Of a stretch of 64,000 bases of DNA, positions 41,978 to 50,933 are shown piece after piece. The position numbers were made by a program, and so were the translations under genes. Numbering within the stretch: position 1 is the first letter of the stretch; each line of letters begins with the position of its first letter. The DNA is from UBA8828 sp964510855 (GTDB lineage: Bacteria > Verrucomicrobiota > Verrucomicrobiia > Opitutales > UBA953): contig CAZEDB010000009.1 of assembly GCA_964510855.1 (NCBI GenBank), positions 1 through 64,000 on the forward strand, written 5' to 3'. The notes beneath the pieces were generated by a model, which had not been told where the DNA came from, did not search any database, and saw only the letters and a list, made by a program, of their open reading frames with translations.

Positions 41978-42006
41978 TTGACCAGTGGCGAATTGTGGGG
42001 TGTTAT
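41978..42006 (+). promoter_or_regulatory. Promoter candidate P2, overlapping MraZ sites
   Basis: TTGACC (41978-41983), 17-base spacer, TGTTAT (42001-42006), 38 bases before the mraZ ATG. The TGGnn boxes at 41986-42010 lie in its spacer and on the -10, so MraZ binding would block polymerase. Confidence 0.5.
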
Positions 42007-42020
42007 GGGTGAAAAGGGGG
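41986..42020 (+). promoter_or_regulatory. MraZ operator array (TGGnn boxes every 10 bases)
   Basis: TGGCG (41986), TGGGG (41996), TGGGT (42006) and GGGGG (42016) occur with an exact 10-base period, the layout of MraZ-binding direct repeats (TGGGN separated by 5 bases). A further TGGGG lies at 41965, slightly out of phase. The position directly before mraZ supports autoregulation of the dcw cluster. Confidence 0.75.
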
Positions 42021-42044
42021 CACTCGCCCTCGTGCCACGCCTTC

Positions 42045-42503
42045 ATGTCCTCCGACGACCGTCAAACCCTCTTCACTGGCCTCCATCAAGGGAAGCTAGA
42101 TGAGAAGAATCGTGTGACGATTCCCGCAGCTTGGCGCTCCGATGCACTCGAGCGTCAACGTTACTTGGCTATCTTTCATCCCGCGGTCGGTGCGGTAATG
42201 GTTTTCCCGCCGGTGATGGTAGAGCGTATTGCTCAGGCCGCTTCGCAAGTGGCCATGAGTGATCCTGCGAAAGTCGATGCCCTCACGATTTTAGGAGAAA
42301 ACAGTATTGAAGTAAGTACCGATAAAACCGGTCGCATTACACTCAACGAGCGCATCGTCGCTCAGGCCGGGCTCGGTCGCGACATCACCTTTAGCGGCGC
42401 TTTCACGACCTTCCAAATCCGCGGCGAAAAACTCGTGCGCCAAAATGATACCGACCCGCGCACGCGCGCGATACTCGAAGCCCTTCGTCAACTCGGTCTC
42501 TAA
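42045..42503 (+). CDS. mraZ: Transcriptional regulator MraZ
   Basis: AbrB-fold regulator, first gene of the dcw cluster. About 152 residues from the ATG at 42045 with two SpoVT-AbrB-like repeats: LFTGLHQGKLDEKNRVTIPA (about 9-28) and LGENSIEVSTDKTGRITLNE (about 84-103). These carry the DxxGR(V/I) core of each half (here EKNRVTIP and KTGRITLN). It ends with ILEALRQLGL. An upstream in-frame start at 41985 would place the MraZ boxes inside the coding region and is rejected. No Shine-Dalgarno is visible. Confidence 0.9.
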   Translation: MSSDDRQTLFTGLHQGKLDEKNRVTIPAAWRSDALERQRYLAIFHPAVGAVMVFPPVMVERIAQAASQVAMSDPAKVDALTILGENSIEVSTDKTGRITLNERIVAQAGLGRDITFSGAFTTFQIRGEKLVRQNDTDPRTRAILEALRQLGL

Positions 42504-42504
42504 C

Positions 42505-43458
42505 TTGTATCCAGAAGTTACTAACACTCTTCACAGCTTGTTCACAGTTTCACACCAGCCCGTTTTACTTGAGGAAACCCTCAGTCTCCTCGCACCTCGT
42601 GCGGGCGGGCGCTATCTCGATTGTACCTTTGGCGGCGGTGGCCATACCGGTGCTTTACTCGCACGTTCAACTGGTACCCAAGTGGTGGCGCTAGATCGTG
42701 ACCCCGCTGCGGTTGCCCGTGCGCAGGCACTCTCTGCGGTCTATCCCGATCGGCTTACCTTTCATTCGCTTGATTTTCGCAACCTGGATCAAGTCGCACC
42801 TCCTTTCGCTGGTATTATGATGGATGTCGGCGTTTCTTCCTTCCAGTTTGATGAACCCGAGCGCGGATTCTCATTTCGACAGGATGGACCGGCGGACATG
42901 CGTATGGATACGGGCCGCGGTATGCCCGCCGCCGTTTTTCTGGAGACCGCACCTCGTCCCGAATTAGAGCGTGCGATTCGGGATTTAGGTGAAGAACCTC
43001 GCTGGCGTCGTGTAGTCGATGCCATCATGCGGGCTCGCGGTACGGGGCGCTTGGCTCGTACCTCCACGCTGGCGGCATTGATTGGTGAAGCCGCTCCCCC
43101 TCCTCCGGGCCCACGCGGGATTCACCCTGCGACGCGCTCCTTCCAAGGCATTCGTATTTTAGTCAATGACGAGCTAGGTGCGCTTGAGGAAGCGTTACCC
43201 AAAGCCTTTGCCGCCCTCGCCCCGGGCGGTGTCTTGGCGGTGATCTCCTTCCACTCTTTAGAAGACCGACGAGTTAAACGTTGTTTCAATGGACTCGCAG
43301 GTCGGCCGGTTGATCGTGATGACGCTCGCACCCAAGACACGCGTGTGGTGCAAGCCGAACTCTTGACCCGTAAAGCGGTGGTTCCTTCTGAAGCCGAGCA
43401 GTCCCAAAACCCTCGCAGCCGTTCTGCCCGTCTCCGCGCCGTGCGCCGCCTACCATGA
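42505..43458 (+). CDS. rsmH: 16S rRNA (cytosine(1402)-N(4))-methyltransferase
   Basis: SAM-dependent methyltransferase (MraW) acting on 16S rRNA. Key blocks: HQPVLLEETLSLLAPRAGG, the SAM motif YLDCTFGGGGHT, VVALDRDP, the PFAGIMMDVGVSSFQFD block with the DxGVSS motif, and VISFHSLEDRRVK close to the C-terminus. About 317 residues if the TTG at 42505, one base after the mraZ stop, is used. A TTG at 42538 gives a shorter form that starts nearer the conserved HQPV. No ATG exists in frame downstream of mraZ, so the start is uncertain. Confidence 0.88.
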   Translation: MYPEVTNTLHSLFTVSHQPVLLEETLSLLAPRAGGRYLDCTFGGGGHTGALLARSTGTQVVALDRDPAAVARAQALSAVYPDRLTFHSLDFRNLDQVAPPFAGIMMDVGVSSFQFDEPERGFSFRQDGPADMRMDTGRGMPAAVFLETAPRPELERAIRDLGEEPRWRRVVDAIMRARGTGRLARTSTLAALIGEAAPPPPGPRGIHPATRSFQGIRILVNDELGALEEALPKAFAALAPGGVLAVISFHSLEDRRVKRCFNGLAGRPVDRDDARTQDTRVVQAELLTRKAVVPSEAEQSQNPRSRSARLRAVRRLP

Positions 43459-43844
43459 ACCGTACGCGCACCTTAGCTCTCTTCATCTTCCTCGCCTTTG
43501 TTGGCGTGGCGGTGTCAGGCGTCATCAGTATCATGCAGGTACGTTTACGTGCGGATAAAGTCGGCCAAGGCATTCGTGAGCTCGAACGCAAAATTGCTTC
43601 GGAGCGTAAGGAATTAGATCACCTCGAGCGAGAGCGGGCTCGTGCCCAAGATGTTTTACAACTCACCCGTCGTGTCGGTGATGATTTACGACCTCCCGAA
43701 CCCAATCAGGTGGTCTGGATCCGTCCGCCTCTGACGGCTCTACGTCGTACCGGTACGGCGCAGACGCCTTTGAGTCCAAGAATGGCGGCCTTGAATTCGG
43801 CTGCAGGTCAGACCAGCGGACTGGGAGGGGCAGCCTCACGATGA
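43455..43844 (+). CDS. ftsL: FtsL-like cell division protein
   Basis: Small divisome protein placed between rsmH and ftsI as in other dcw clusters. The 129 residues have a short basic cytoplasmic start, one membrane helix (about 8-27, ALFIFLAFVGVAVSGVISIM), a coiled coil (about 35-75, rich in Glu, Arg, Leu) and a Pro/Thr-rich C-terminal tail. Sequence conservation of FtsL is always low; the call rests on position, size and topology. It overlaps rsmH and ftsI by 4 bases each. Confidence 0.7.
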   Translation: MNRTRTLALFIFLAFVGVAVSGVISIMQVRLRADKVGQGIRELERKIASERKELDHLERERARAQDVLQLTRRVGDDLRPPEPNQVVWIRPPLTALRRTGTAQTPLSPRMAALNSAAGQTSGLGGAASR

Positions 43845-45646
43845 GCCTTGCTCAGGCCAGGCGTCCGCGTTTCGGGTTCCTGGCTTGGCTTATTGCCGCC
43901 GGGTTTATCATCCTGCTGGCCAAGCTTATTCAATTACATGTCATCGATGGTCCTCGTCTGCGTGCCAAGGCGATGGAAAATCGTGGTGAGCGTTCAGAGC
44001 ATCCTAGCCGACGGGGCGAAATCAGGGACCGCCAAGGAAATCTCTTAGCCGCTACCGACACGGTTTGGGATATTGGTCTCGATCCCCAAGTTTTACTGCC
44101 TGAGGACCACAAACGTATTCCGGAAATTTCTGCTGCCCTCGGCCTCGCTCCCGCTCAGTTGTTAGCCGCCTTCGACCCTGCTCGGGCATTCCGTCCTGCA
44201 GCTGAGCCGGGGCAACCCCCGCGTGAAGTCCGCTGGATTGTCCTAGTTAAAGACGTCAACGAACCAACTAAGCGCAAGGTGGATGCACTTAAAATTCGTG
44301 CACTCTACGGTCAGCCTCGTTTCCGTCGTACCTATCCTCAGACGACTTTGGCCGCCCATGTGCTTGGTTACATTAACCAAGAAGGGGTCGCAGTCGCTGG
44401 AGTTGAGCGGGCCTTTGATGATTTACTACGCGGACAGGATGGTTGGGTTGAGTCCGAGCGCGATGGTCGCCGGCGAGAAATTGTCGCCCGCCGCCTGCGC
44501 GATGTTCCCGCCGTCCACGGTCTTAATCTTGAGTTAACCCTCGACGCTGTGATTCAAAGTGCCGCCGAGAAAGCCCTAGAGCGCGTAGCCCGTGAAATGT
44601 CGCCGATTGGCTCGGTGGTGATTGTGAGTGAGCCCCGCACCGGCAAAATTCTCGCCTTAGCTTGTAATCCTACATTCGACTTAAATCTCTTTAACAATCG
44701 TTTTGCCGCACCGCTCGAATCTCAACGCAATCGTGCCTTAGCCGATATTTACGAACCAGGTTCAGTCTTCAAAATTGTTTCAGTGGCCGGGGCGCTTGAT
44801 GCCGGTTTGGTAACACCGGACTCGCGTATCGATTGTGCCGCCGCAACGGTTCCTTATCGCGGGCGGATGGTTTCGTTGCCACGCGACTCCCACCCTATGG
44901 GGTTAGAGGATCTTCGCACCATTGTTTGGGAGTCCTCTAACCGGGGCACCGTGCAAATTGGCATGCGTTACGCAGAGCAATTTGGAGAAGCCCGTTTTCA
45001 TGAATTAGTAAAAAGTTTTGGCTTTGGTGCCGAGACAGGTCTGCCTGTATCAGGCGGAGAAATTCGTGGCATCCTCCATGCTCCCGAGCGCTGGGATGGT
45101 TTGACCATTTCACGTGTTCCCATGGGTCACAGTGTGAGTGCGACCCCGATGCAGATGCATTTTGCCATGTCCACGATTGCGGCCGATGGCTTGCTCATGC
45201 GCCCGTTAATTGTCGGTCGGGCGTTAAATCCTGACGGTACGGTGGCTTTTGATTACGCACCGCGCGCCCGGGGTCGGGCCGTTTCAGTTTCCGCAGCTCG
45301 TACCATGGCTGATCTTTTACGCGGTGTTTGCTCGAAACAAGGTACCGCGGCGATTGCTGAAATTCCTGGGTACGATGTCGCAGGTAAAACCGGTACGACG
45401 CAAAAATTAGTCGGTGGTCGTTATTCAAGTGCGCACCACGTCGCTTCATTCTCAGGATTTTTCCCTGCGAGTAATCCTCGGGTGGCTATTACGGTGGTCG
45501 TCGATGAACCCCGCAATGCTGGGGTAGGTTATGGCGGTAAAATTGCCGCACCCATCTTTCGTGAGATTGCCGAAATCTGTATTCGTCGACTCGAAATTCC
45601 ACCGGTTAGAAACGTCCCAGGCACAGGTCTGGTGGCTGGCCCATGA
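43841..45646 (+). CDS. ftsI: Peptidoglycan D,D-transpeptidase FtsI (PBP3-type)
   Basis: Septal transpeptidase. The 601-residue protein has an N-terminal membrane anchor (about 13-33), the dimerisation domain (RGEIRDRQGNLLAATDTVWDI; cited as positions about 57-77) and the transpeptidase domain with active Ser in EPGSVFKI (about 304-311), SSN (about 365-367, WESSNRGT) and KTGTT (about 515-519). A C-terminal PASTA domain is not seen. It overlaps ftsL and murE by 4 bases. The motif order is intact, so the protein should be active. Confidence 0.93.
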   Translation: MSLAQARRPRFGFLAWLIAAGFIILLAKLIQLHVIDGPRLRAKAMENRGERSEHPSRRGEIRDRQGNLLAATDTVWDIGLDPQVLLPEDHKRIPEISAALGLAPAQLLAAFDPARAFRPAAEPGQPPREVRWIVLVKDVNEPTKRKVDALKIRALYGQPRFRRTYPQTTLAAHVLGYINQEGVAVAGVERAFDDLLRGQDGWVESERDGRRREIVARRLRDVPAVHGLNLELTLDAVIQSAAEKALERVAREMSPIGSVVIVSEPRTGKILALACNPTFDLNLFNNRFAAPLESQRNRALADIYEPGSVFKIVSVAGALDAGLVTPDSRIDCAAATVPYRGRMVSLPRDSHPMGLEDLRTIVWESSNRGTVQIGMRYAEQFGEARFHELVKSFGFGAETGLPVSGGEIRGILHAPERWDGLTISRVPMGHSVSATPMQMHFAMSTIAADGLLMRPLIVGRALNPDGTVAFDYAPRARGRAVSVSAARTMADLLRGVCSKQGTAAIAEIPGYDVAGKTGTTQKLVGGRYSSAHHVASFSGFFPASNPRVAITVVVDEPRNAGVGYGGKIAAPIFREIAEICIRRLEIPPVRNVPGTGLVAGP

Positions 45647-47130
45647 GCGCACCTAATCTCCAGACCTTGCTTGCAGGTTTACCGACCTTGGATCAGTCGG
45701 GCGATTGGTCCGTACCCGTTACGGCTCTAGTGACCGATAGCCGTCGTATTATTCCGGGAGCGTTATTTTTTGCTTTAGATGGACGTCGCGTTGAAGGGCA
45801 CAATTACGTTAACGAGGCGGTGGCGCGCGGCGCGGCTGCGATCATTTCGGGTCACCCTGTGGCGGGGATTCCTGCGGTGGCAGCGGCTCAGGTTGCGGAG
45901 CCGCGGCGGGTATTAGCGGAAGTAGCCCGACGTTACTATGCCCATCCTGCTAAGGATTTACGTCTTATCGGCATCACGGGTACTAACGGTAAGACGACGG
46001 TTGCCTCCTTGATTCGCCATCTGGCTGAGCAGGCTGAGCAACGTCCGTGGGGTTTGATTGGCACCGTACGCTATCATCTCGGTGCACGTTCGATTCCTTC
46101 TTATAAAACCACGCCTGATGCTGCTGATCTTGCCGCCTTCTTTGCGCAAATGCGTGACGCGGGCTGTGCGGGTGCCGCTTTAGAGGTCAGTTCCCATGCT
46201 TTAGACCAAGAGCGCGTGCATGGAACCTATTTTAACGTCGCTGCCTTTACCAACCTCACGCGCGACCACCTTGATTACCATGGTGACGCCGCCCACTATC
46301 AACGCGCTAAGCAACGCCTCTTTGATGGTTCGCAGGCAACCCGTCCAGGTGTTGCGGTCTTAAATTTAGACGATCCTGCGTACGCTGCTTTTGCTCAAGC
46401 CGCCAAGGGGATTCCGCAACTTACCTTTAGTCTTAAAACACCTGCGGATGTATCGGCGAAAATTTTAGCCATGGATTTAGCCGGCACGCGTATGCAAGTG
46501 ACGGCCGGAGGGCGCACCGCGGAGTTTCATTTACGCCTTCCCGGTGCTTACAATGTATCGAATGCCCTTTGTGCCTTAGCTTGTCTTCAGGCACTTGGTC
46601 ATGACCCGTTGACTTTGGCGAAGGCACTAGCCGAATTCCCAGGTGTGCCCGGTCGGATGGAGCGGGTGGAGGCTGGACAACCCTTTCCTGTCTTTGTCGA
46701 TTACGCCCATACCGACGACGCCTTAGAGCATGCTTTGGGGATGCTGCGTTCGATTACGCCCGGCCACGTCCTCTGTGTCTTTGGCTGCGGGGGCGATCGC
46801 GACCGGGGTAAACGTCCCGCCATGACTCGGGTCGTATCCCGCCTCGCTCACCGGGCTTGGGCCACGGCCGACAATCCTCGCCGCGAGTCCATCGAAGCCA
46901 TCTTCCAAGACATGCTCCCGGGTAAAGAGGGGCCAGGGTCGATGGACTTTGTACCCGACCGTCGCGAGGCCATTGCCTTAGCTTGTGCTGCCGCCCGACC
47001 GGGTGATGCAGTTTTGATTGCCGGTAAAGGTCACGAGACCAGCCAAGAATTTGCCGAGACCGTCGTGCCCTTCGACGACCGTGAAACTGCCCGTGACGTT
47101 TTATTACGTCTCACCCTTCGACCCGTTTAA
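45643..47130 (+). CDS. murE: UDP-N-acetylmuramoyl-L-alanyl-D-glutamate--2,6-diaminopimelate ligase
   Basis: Adds the third stem residue to the peptidoglycan precursor. 495 residues. N-terminal domain with TALVTDSRRIIPGALFFALDG, P-loop GITGTNGKTTVA (about 108-119), ALEVSSHALDQERVHG, TNLTRDHLDYHG, and the DNPR motif (ATADNPRRES, about 405-414). DNPR is the signature of meso-diaminopimelate rather than lysine specificity, so the wall is probably DAP type. It starts in the ftsI stop codon. Confidence 0.94.
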   Translation: MSAPNLQTLLAGLPTLDQSGDWSVPVTALVTDSRRIIPGALFFALDGRRVEGHNYVNEAVARGAAAIISGHPVAGIPAVAAAQVAEPRRVLAEVARRYYAHPAKDLRLIGITGTNGKTTVASLIRHLAEQAEQRPWGLIGTVRYHLGARSIPSYKTTPDAADLAAFFAQMRDAGCAGAALEVSSHALDQERVHGTYFNVAAFTNLTRDHLDYHGDAAHYQRAKQRLFDGSQATRPGVAVLNLDDPAYAAFAQAAKGIPQLTFSLKTPADVSAKILAMDLAGTRMQVTAGGRTAEFHLRLPGAYNVSNALCALACLQALGHDPLTLAKALAEFPGVPGRMERVEAGQPFPVFVDYAHTDDALEHALGMLRSITPGHVLCVFGCGGDRDRGKRPAMTRVVSRLAHRAWATADNPRRESIEAIFQDMLPGKEGPGSMDFVPDRREAIALACAAARPGDAVLIAGKGHETSQEFAETVVPFDDRETARDVLLRLTLRPV

Positions 47131-47133
47131 CCC

Positions 47134-48492
47134 GTGCCCCATCTCGATCCGCAGCATCTTGCCGACTGGTCTTACGGGACCTGGGGTAACACTCGGCCTG
47201 AGCAGATTACAGGCATGGGAATCGACACCCGACAACTGCGTGCCGGCCAAGGTTTTGTCGCCGTAACCACCGCCCGACGCGATGGGCATGATTTTCTTTC
47301 CGACGCCCGAGCGCGCGGCGCCTCGTGTGCGCTGGTTAATCGCGTGATGGATGATCCGCTGCCGCAACTTCTAGTTAATGATACGTTGGTGGCGCTGCGG
47401 CGTATCGCTGCAGGCTGGCGTGAAAGTTTCCCTTTCCCAGTTGTGGCGGTTACGGGAAGTGTCGGTAAAACTTCGACCAAGGAGATGCTGCGTGCCTGTT
47501 TAGGTGCTAAGGCCCACGCCACCGAGGCTAATTTAAACAATACGCTTGGGGTTCCCTTGACCCTGCTAGCTGCTGACCCCGCAACGGCTTCGTCCGCCGT
47601 CATTGAAGTGGGGATGAGTGAGCCAGGTGAACTCGGACTTTCTGCTCAGGTGGTTCGACCCGATGTTGCCGTGGTTACAGCGGTGGCGGAGGTGCATCTT
47701 GAAGGTGTGGGTTCCTTAGCTGGTATCGCCCATGAAAAAGCAGAGTTAGTAAGACATCTGGCTCCAAGCGGAGAAGCTTTCGTGCCTTCGCATCTTTTGG
47801 TGCATCAGGCTTTTGCCCAACTTGCTTCTCGGCTCGTAGCCTTGGTCTTTAATCAAGATGAAGTCCCCAAGGGAGTTCGTCGCGTCGTACCTGTACAACT
47901 TCAAGCCGAGGGTGCGGGTTGGTCTTTAAAAATTTCCGATCCTGTATTAGGCGCCTTCCATCTTTTACTCGGAGATATTCCCGAAGGTCATGCCCGTAAT
48001 GCTGCCTTGGCAGCTTTAGCTGCACGACGTGCCGGAGCCACCGTCTCAGACATTACTCAGGCGCTAGCAGCTTGGCGTCCGCTCGCCGGTCGCGGCTCGA
48101 TTCATCGCGATGGACCCCGCGAACTTCATATCGATTGTTATAATGCGAGCCCCGCCTCCTTAGCGGATGCGGCGGCGGCTTTTGTTCGTCGTACCCAAGC
48201 CCCACGTCTTTGGGTTTTAGGAGGCATGGCTGAGTTAGGTGCACGTTCGCGTGAACTCCATGCCCAAGCGGGTCGTAACTTGCCTTTGGGTAAGGGCGAT
48301 CGCGTGATTGGATTTGGCGGAGATGCGGATGCCTTGGCGGAAGCCTGCGGTGGCTCCGTGATGCAGGATTTGTCGGCATTAACCGCCGCCATTGCCGCTT
48401 GGTCAGGCCCCGTGCTCATCAAGGGCAGTCGTGCCCATACCCTCGAACGCGCTTTACCCGAAGCGGTGCGCCAAACCCTCGGCTTCCACTAG
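47134..48492 (+). CDS. murF: UDP-N-acetylmuramoyl-tripeptide--D-alanyl-D-alanine ligase
   Basis: Adds D-Ala-D-Ala, the last cytoplasmic step of precursor synthesis. 452 residues from a GTG codon 3 bases after the murE stop. Motifs: GMGIDTRQLRAGQGFVAV, P-loop VAVTGSVGKTSTKEML (about 103-118), NLNNTLGVPLTLL, IEVGMSEPGELGLSA, and DCYNASPASLADA. The usual length and order are kept. The mraY ATG follows 1 base after its stop. Confidence 0.93.
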   Translation: MPHLDPQHLADWSYGTWGNTRPEQITGMGIDTRQLRAGQGFVAVTTARRDGHDFLSDARARGASCALVNRVMDDPLPQLLVNDTLVALRRIAAGWRESFPFPVVAVTGSVGKTSTKEMLRACLGAKAHATEANLNNTLGVPLTLLAADPATASSAVIEVGMSEPGELGLSAQVVRPDVAVVTAVAEVHLEGVGSLAGIAHEKAELVRHLAPSGEAFVPSHLLVHQAFAQLASRLVALVFNQDEVPKGVRRVVPVQLQAEGAGWSLKISDPVLGAFHLLLGDIPEGHARNAALAALAARRAGATVSDITQALAAWRPLAGRGSIHRDGPRELHIDCYNASPASLADAAAAFVRRTQAPRLWVLGGMAELGARSRELHAQAGRNLPLGKGDRVIGFGGDADALAEACGGSVMQDLSALTAAIAAWSGPVLIKGSRAHTLERALPEAVRQTLGFH

Positions 48493-48493
48493 T

Positions 48494-49606
48494 ATGTTAC
48501 ACCATTTAAGTGAATACCAGCACCTGTGGGGTCCTTTACGACTCTTCGATTACCTTTCGGTACGCATGATTTTAGCCGGCATCACCGCGCTTCTTATCGG
48601 TTTAGCAGTGGCAGGTCCCATCCTTCGCTTACTCGCGCGTCTCCGTCAGCCCGAGCGTGATGCTCGCCTGATGGGGAACTTGGCCAAAGAAGGCGGTAAA
48701 GTTCCTACCATGGGTGGGCTGTTGATTGCGGCCGCAGTTTTACCTGCCGCGATATTGTGGGTTAAATTTAACCCTCTAGTGGTCGCCGCCTTGATATGTC
48801 TTATCGGTATCGGTGCGATTGGATGGTGGGATGACTGGCTGAAAGTTCGTCAGGGAAATTCGGATGGTGTGCGCGAGCGAACTAAGCTGCTCGGCCAATT
48901 TATTTTGGGTGGGTTAGCTTTCCTTTGCTTACTTTATGATCCTATCACGCGTGCTATTGCCGCGGAGGTTTGGGTTCCAGGGATGACGCAGGCCGTGATT
49001 GCACCTGAAGTTTGGGGCATGGGATTAGCAGCGGCACTGGTTTTAGCTGGGGCCTTCTTTGCCTTTGTCGTCACCGGTGCTTCCAATGCGGTTAATCTCA
49101 CGGATGGTCTCGATGGTCTCGCCATCGGCTGTGTGATTAGTGTTACGCTGATTCTCGCTCTCACTGCTTATCTCGCAGGGGATTTACGCTATGCCGACTA
49201 TTTGTTGATTCGTCATGTCCCTGGGGCAGGGGAGCTCGCGGTGCTGTGTAGTGCTTTGGTGGGGGGCTCACTCGTCTTCCTTTGGTATAATGCCGCACCC
49301 GCTGAACTTTATATGGGCGATGTCGGGGCGTTAGGAATCGGCGCCTTTTTAGGTGCAGTGGCCTGTCTAATCCATCAGCCTTTTATGTTAGCGATTGCAG
49401 GCGGTATTTTTGTGGTCGAGGCCGCATCGGTTCTGATGCAGCGCGTGTATTTTCGTCGTACAGGTGGCCGACGGCTTTTCTTGATGGCTCCCATCCATCA
49501 CCACTTCCAGAAGTTGGGTTGGCCTGCGACGAAAGTCGTGGTCCGTTTCTGGATTCTCTCCCTACTCTTTGGTCTCATTGGGTTACTTACCCTCAAACTT
49601 AGATGA
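48494..49606 (+). CDS. mraY: Phospho-N-acetylmuramoyl-pentapeptide-transferase
   Basis: Forms lipid I on undecaprenyl phosphate in the inner membrane. About 370 residues with ten predicted membrane helices. Conserved blocks: KEGGKVPTMGGLLI, GWWDDWLKVRQGNSDGV, the catalytic NLTDGLDGLAIG (about 199-210), LYMGDVGALGIGAFL and HHHFQKLGW (about 334-342). The ATG at 48494 is the biological start; longer in-frame starts lie inside murF. Confidence 0.95.
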   Translation: MLHHLSEYQHLWGPLRLFDYLSVRMILAGITALLIGLAVAGPILRLLARLRQPERDARLMGNLAKEGGKVPTMGGLLIAAAVLPAAILWVKFNPLVVAALICLIGIGAIGWWDDWLKVRQGNSDGVRERTKLLGQFILGGLAFLCLLYDPITRAIAAEVWVPGMTQAVIAPEVWGMGLAAALVLAGAFFAFVVTGASNAVNLTDGLDGLAIGCVISVTLILALTAYLAGDLRYADYLLIRHVPGAGELAVLCSALVGGSLVFLWYNAAPAELYMGDVGALGIGAFLGAVACLIHQPFMLAIAGGIFVVEAASVLMQRVYFRRTGGRRLFLMAPIHHHFQKLGWPATKVVVRFWILSLLFGLIGLLTLKLR

Positions 49607-50889
49607 GTCCTCTCCCCGATACCTTAGCTCGGCGCCTAACCAAGCCGGCCGCCATTTTAGGTGACGGCGTGAGCGGTCGGGCGGTAGCAGCTGCGCTCAC
49701 GGCTGCAGGACGGTCTTCCATAACCTACGATGCGCGCGGGGCAGCCTCCCAGTTTACCGCCACCGAGGCTGCCTTGCATGATCTCGTCGTGCTGAGCCCA
49801 GGCTTTGCCCAATCGCACCCTTGGGTGCTTACGGCTCGTCGGGCGGGTTGCCTTTGTTTGGGCGAACTGGATTTTGCAGCGCTGCTCTGGGATGGCCCAG
49901 CTTTAGCGATTACAGGTACCAACGGTAAAACGACCTTAACCGAGTTTCTGGCTTTTGCCCATAAGCGTGCAGGTCGTAATGCGGTAGCTTGTGGTAATAT
50001 CGGTCTGCCTTTAACTACGATAGCGGCTGACCCGGCGGTGAGTGGTGCTAATTTACTCCCGATTGTTGAAGTCAGCTCCTTCCAGTCTGAAGACCTTCGC
50101 CACTTCCGTCCGCATGCGGTGCTTTGGACGAATCTTGCCGAGGATCATTTAGATCGCCACCTCGATATGGAAGGTTACTTCCGGGCAAAATATAAATTAG
50201 TGGAGCGCCTCCTCCCCGCTGGCATCTTAGTCGTCGGTGAATCGGTCGTAGCCCACGCGGCTGCTTTAGGTATTTCGCTTCCCGAAGAAACCCGCATTGC
50301 CCGTCGTGCCGATGTCGCTGCCACGGTGCCCGAGGGCTCACCTTTTGTTACTTGGCCACAGTTAGAAAACTGGGCTATCGCCCGTTGCTATTGGGAAGCT
50401 AGCGGTTTGCCTCTCGATGTTTTAGAAAGTGCAGCGAAACTTTTCCGTACCGGACCGCACCGGCTTCGTAAAGTTAGCGAAGCGGGACTATTAGAGTTTT
50501 GGAACGATTCCAAGGGTACTAATTTCCATGCCACCTTAGCCGCGCTGCGCGAATTTCCCTGCGCGGTGCGTTGGATCGGGGGTGGCAAGTGGAAAGGCGG
50601 CGACCTGCAAGCCTTTGCAGCCCAGTTAGCCCCTGCGATTGAGCGGGCTTATCTCATTGGTGAAACTGGCCCCGAGTTACTTACCGCTTTTCACGACCTA
50701 GGTAAGCCGGCGGAACTTTATCCTACCCTTGAAGCCGCCACCGTGGCTGCTGGCCAAGATGCTGCCACTGTCCGCACAGTAGTTTTATTAAGTCCGGGCT
50801 TTGCTAGTCTCGACATGTTTCGTGGCTATAATGAACGCGGCTTAGTTTTTGAACGCGCGGCCCAAGGATTGGCTACGCAACGCTCTTGA
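49603..50889 (+). CDS. murD: UDP-N-acetylmuramoylalanine--D-glutamate ligase
   Basis: Adds D-glutamate to UDP-MurNAc-L-Ala. 428 residues, slightly short for the family (about 440-450). P-loop AITGTNGKTTLTEFL (about 100-114), VVEVSSFQSEDLRHFRPH, TNLAEDHLDRHLDM, and the Mur ligase C-domain FWNDSKGTNFHATLAAL. It overlaps mraY by 4 bases (ATGA). It precedes the LysM lipoprotein gene. Confidence 0.93.
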   Translation: MSPLPDTLARRLTKPAAILGDGVSGRAVAAALTAAGRSSITYDARGAASQFTATEAALHDLVVLSPGFAQSHPWVLTARRAGCLCLGELDFAALLWDGPALAITGTNGKTTLTEFLAFAHKRAGRNAVACGNIGLPLTTIAADPAVSGANLLPIVEVSSFQSEDLRHFRPHAVLWTNLAEDHLDRHLDMEGYFRAKYKLVERLLPAGILVVGESVVAHAAALGISLPEETRIARRADVAATVPEGSPFVTWPQLENWAIARCYWEASGLPLDVLESAAKLFRTGPHRLRKVSEAGLLEFWNDSKGTNFHATLAALREFPCAVRWIGGGKWKGGDLQAFAAQLAPAIERAYLIGETGPELLTAFHDLGKPAELYPTLEAATVAAGQDAATVRTVVLLSPGFASLDMFRGYNERGLVFERAAQGLATQRS

Positions 50890-50933
50890 ACCTTTTCCCC
50901 CAACCCACACCCAAACCCAAAATACATACGATC

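Larger units (their letters stand above)
41709..42044. other. Divergent intergenic region between lipoprotein gene and dcw cluster
   Basis: 336 bases without a credible gene. It holds the two plus-strand promoter candidates (41884-41913, 41978-42006), the inverted repeat at 41876-41908 and the MraZ-type array at 41986-42020. The left half (41709-41870) has no clear minus-strand promoter that I can support; TATAAA-like sequence near 41820-41830 is the only AT-rich part. Confidence 0.7.

Noticed and set aside
41985..42044. Upstream start of mraZ
   Set aside because: It would turn the MraZ operator array and the P2 -10 box into coding sequence; the conserved protein begins at 42045.
42445..42504. 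Upstream ATG of the rsmH frame inside mraZ
   Set aside because: It would overlap mraZ by about 60 bases with unconserved residues; a TTG start just after mraZ is more likely.
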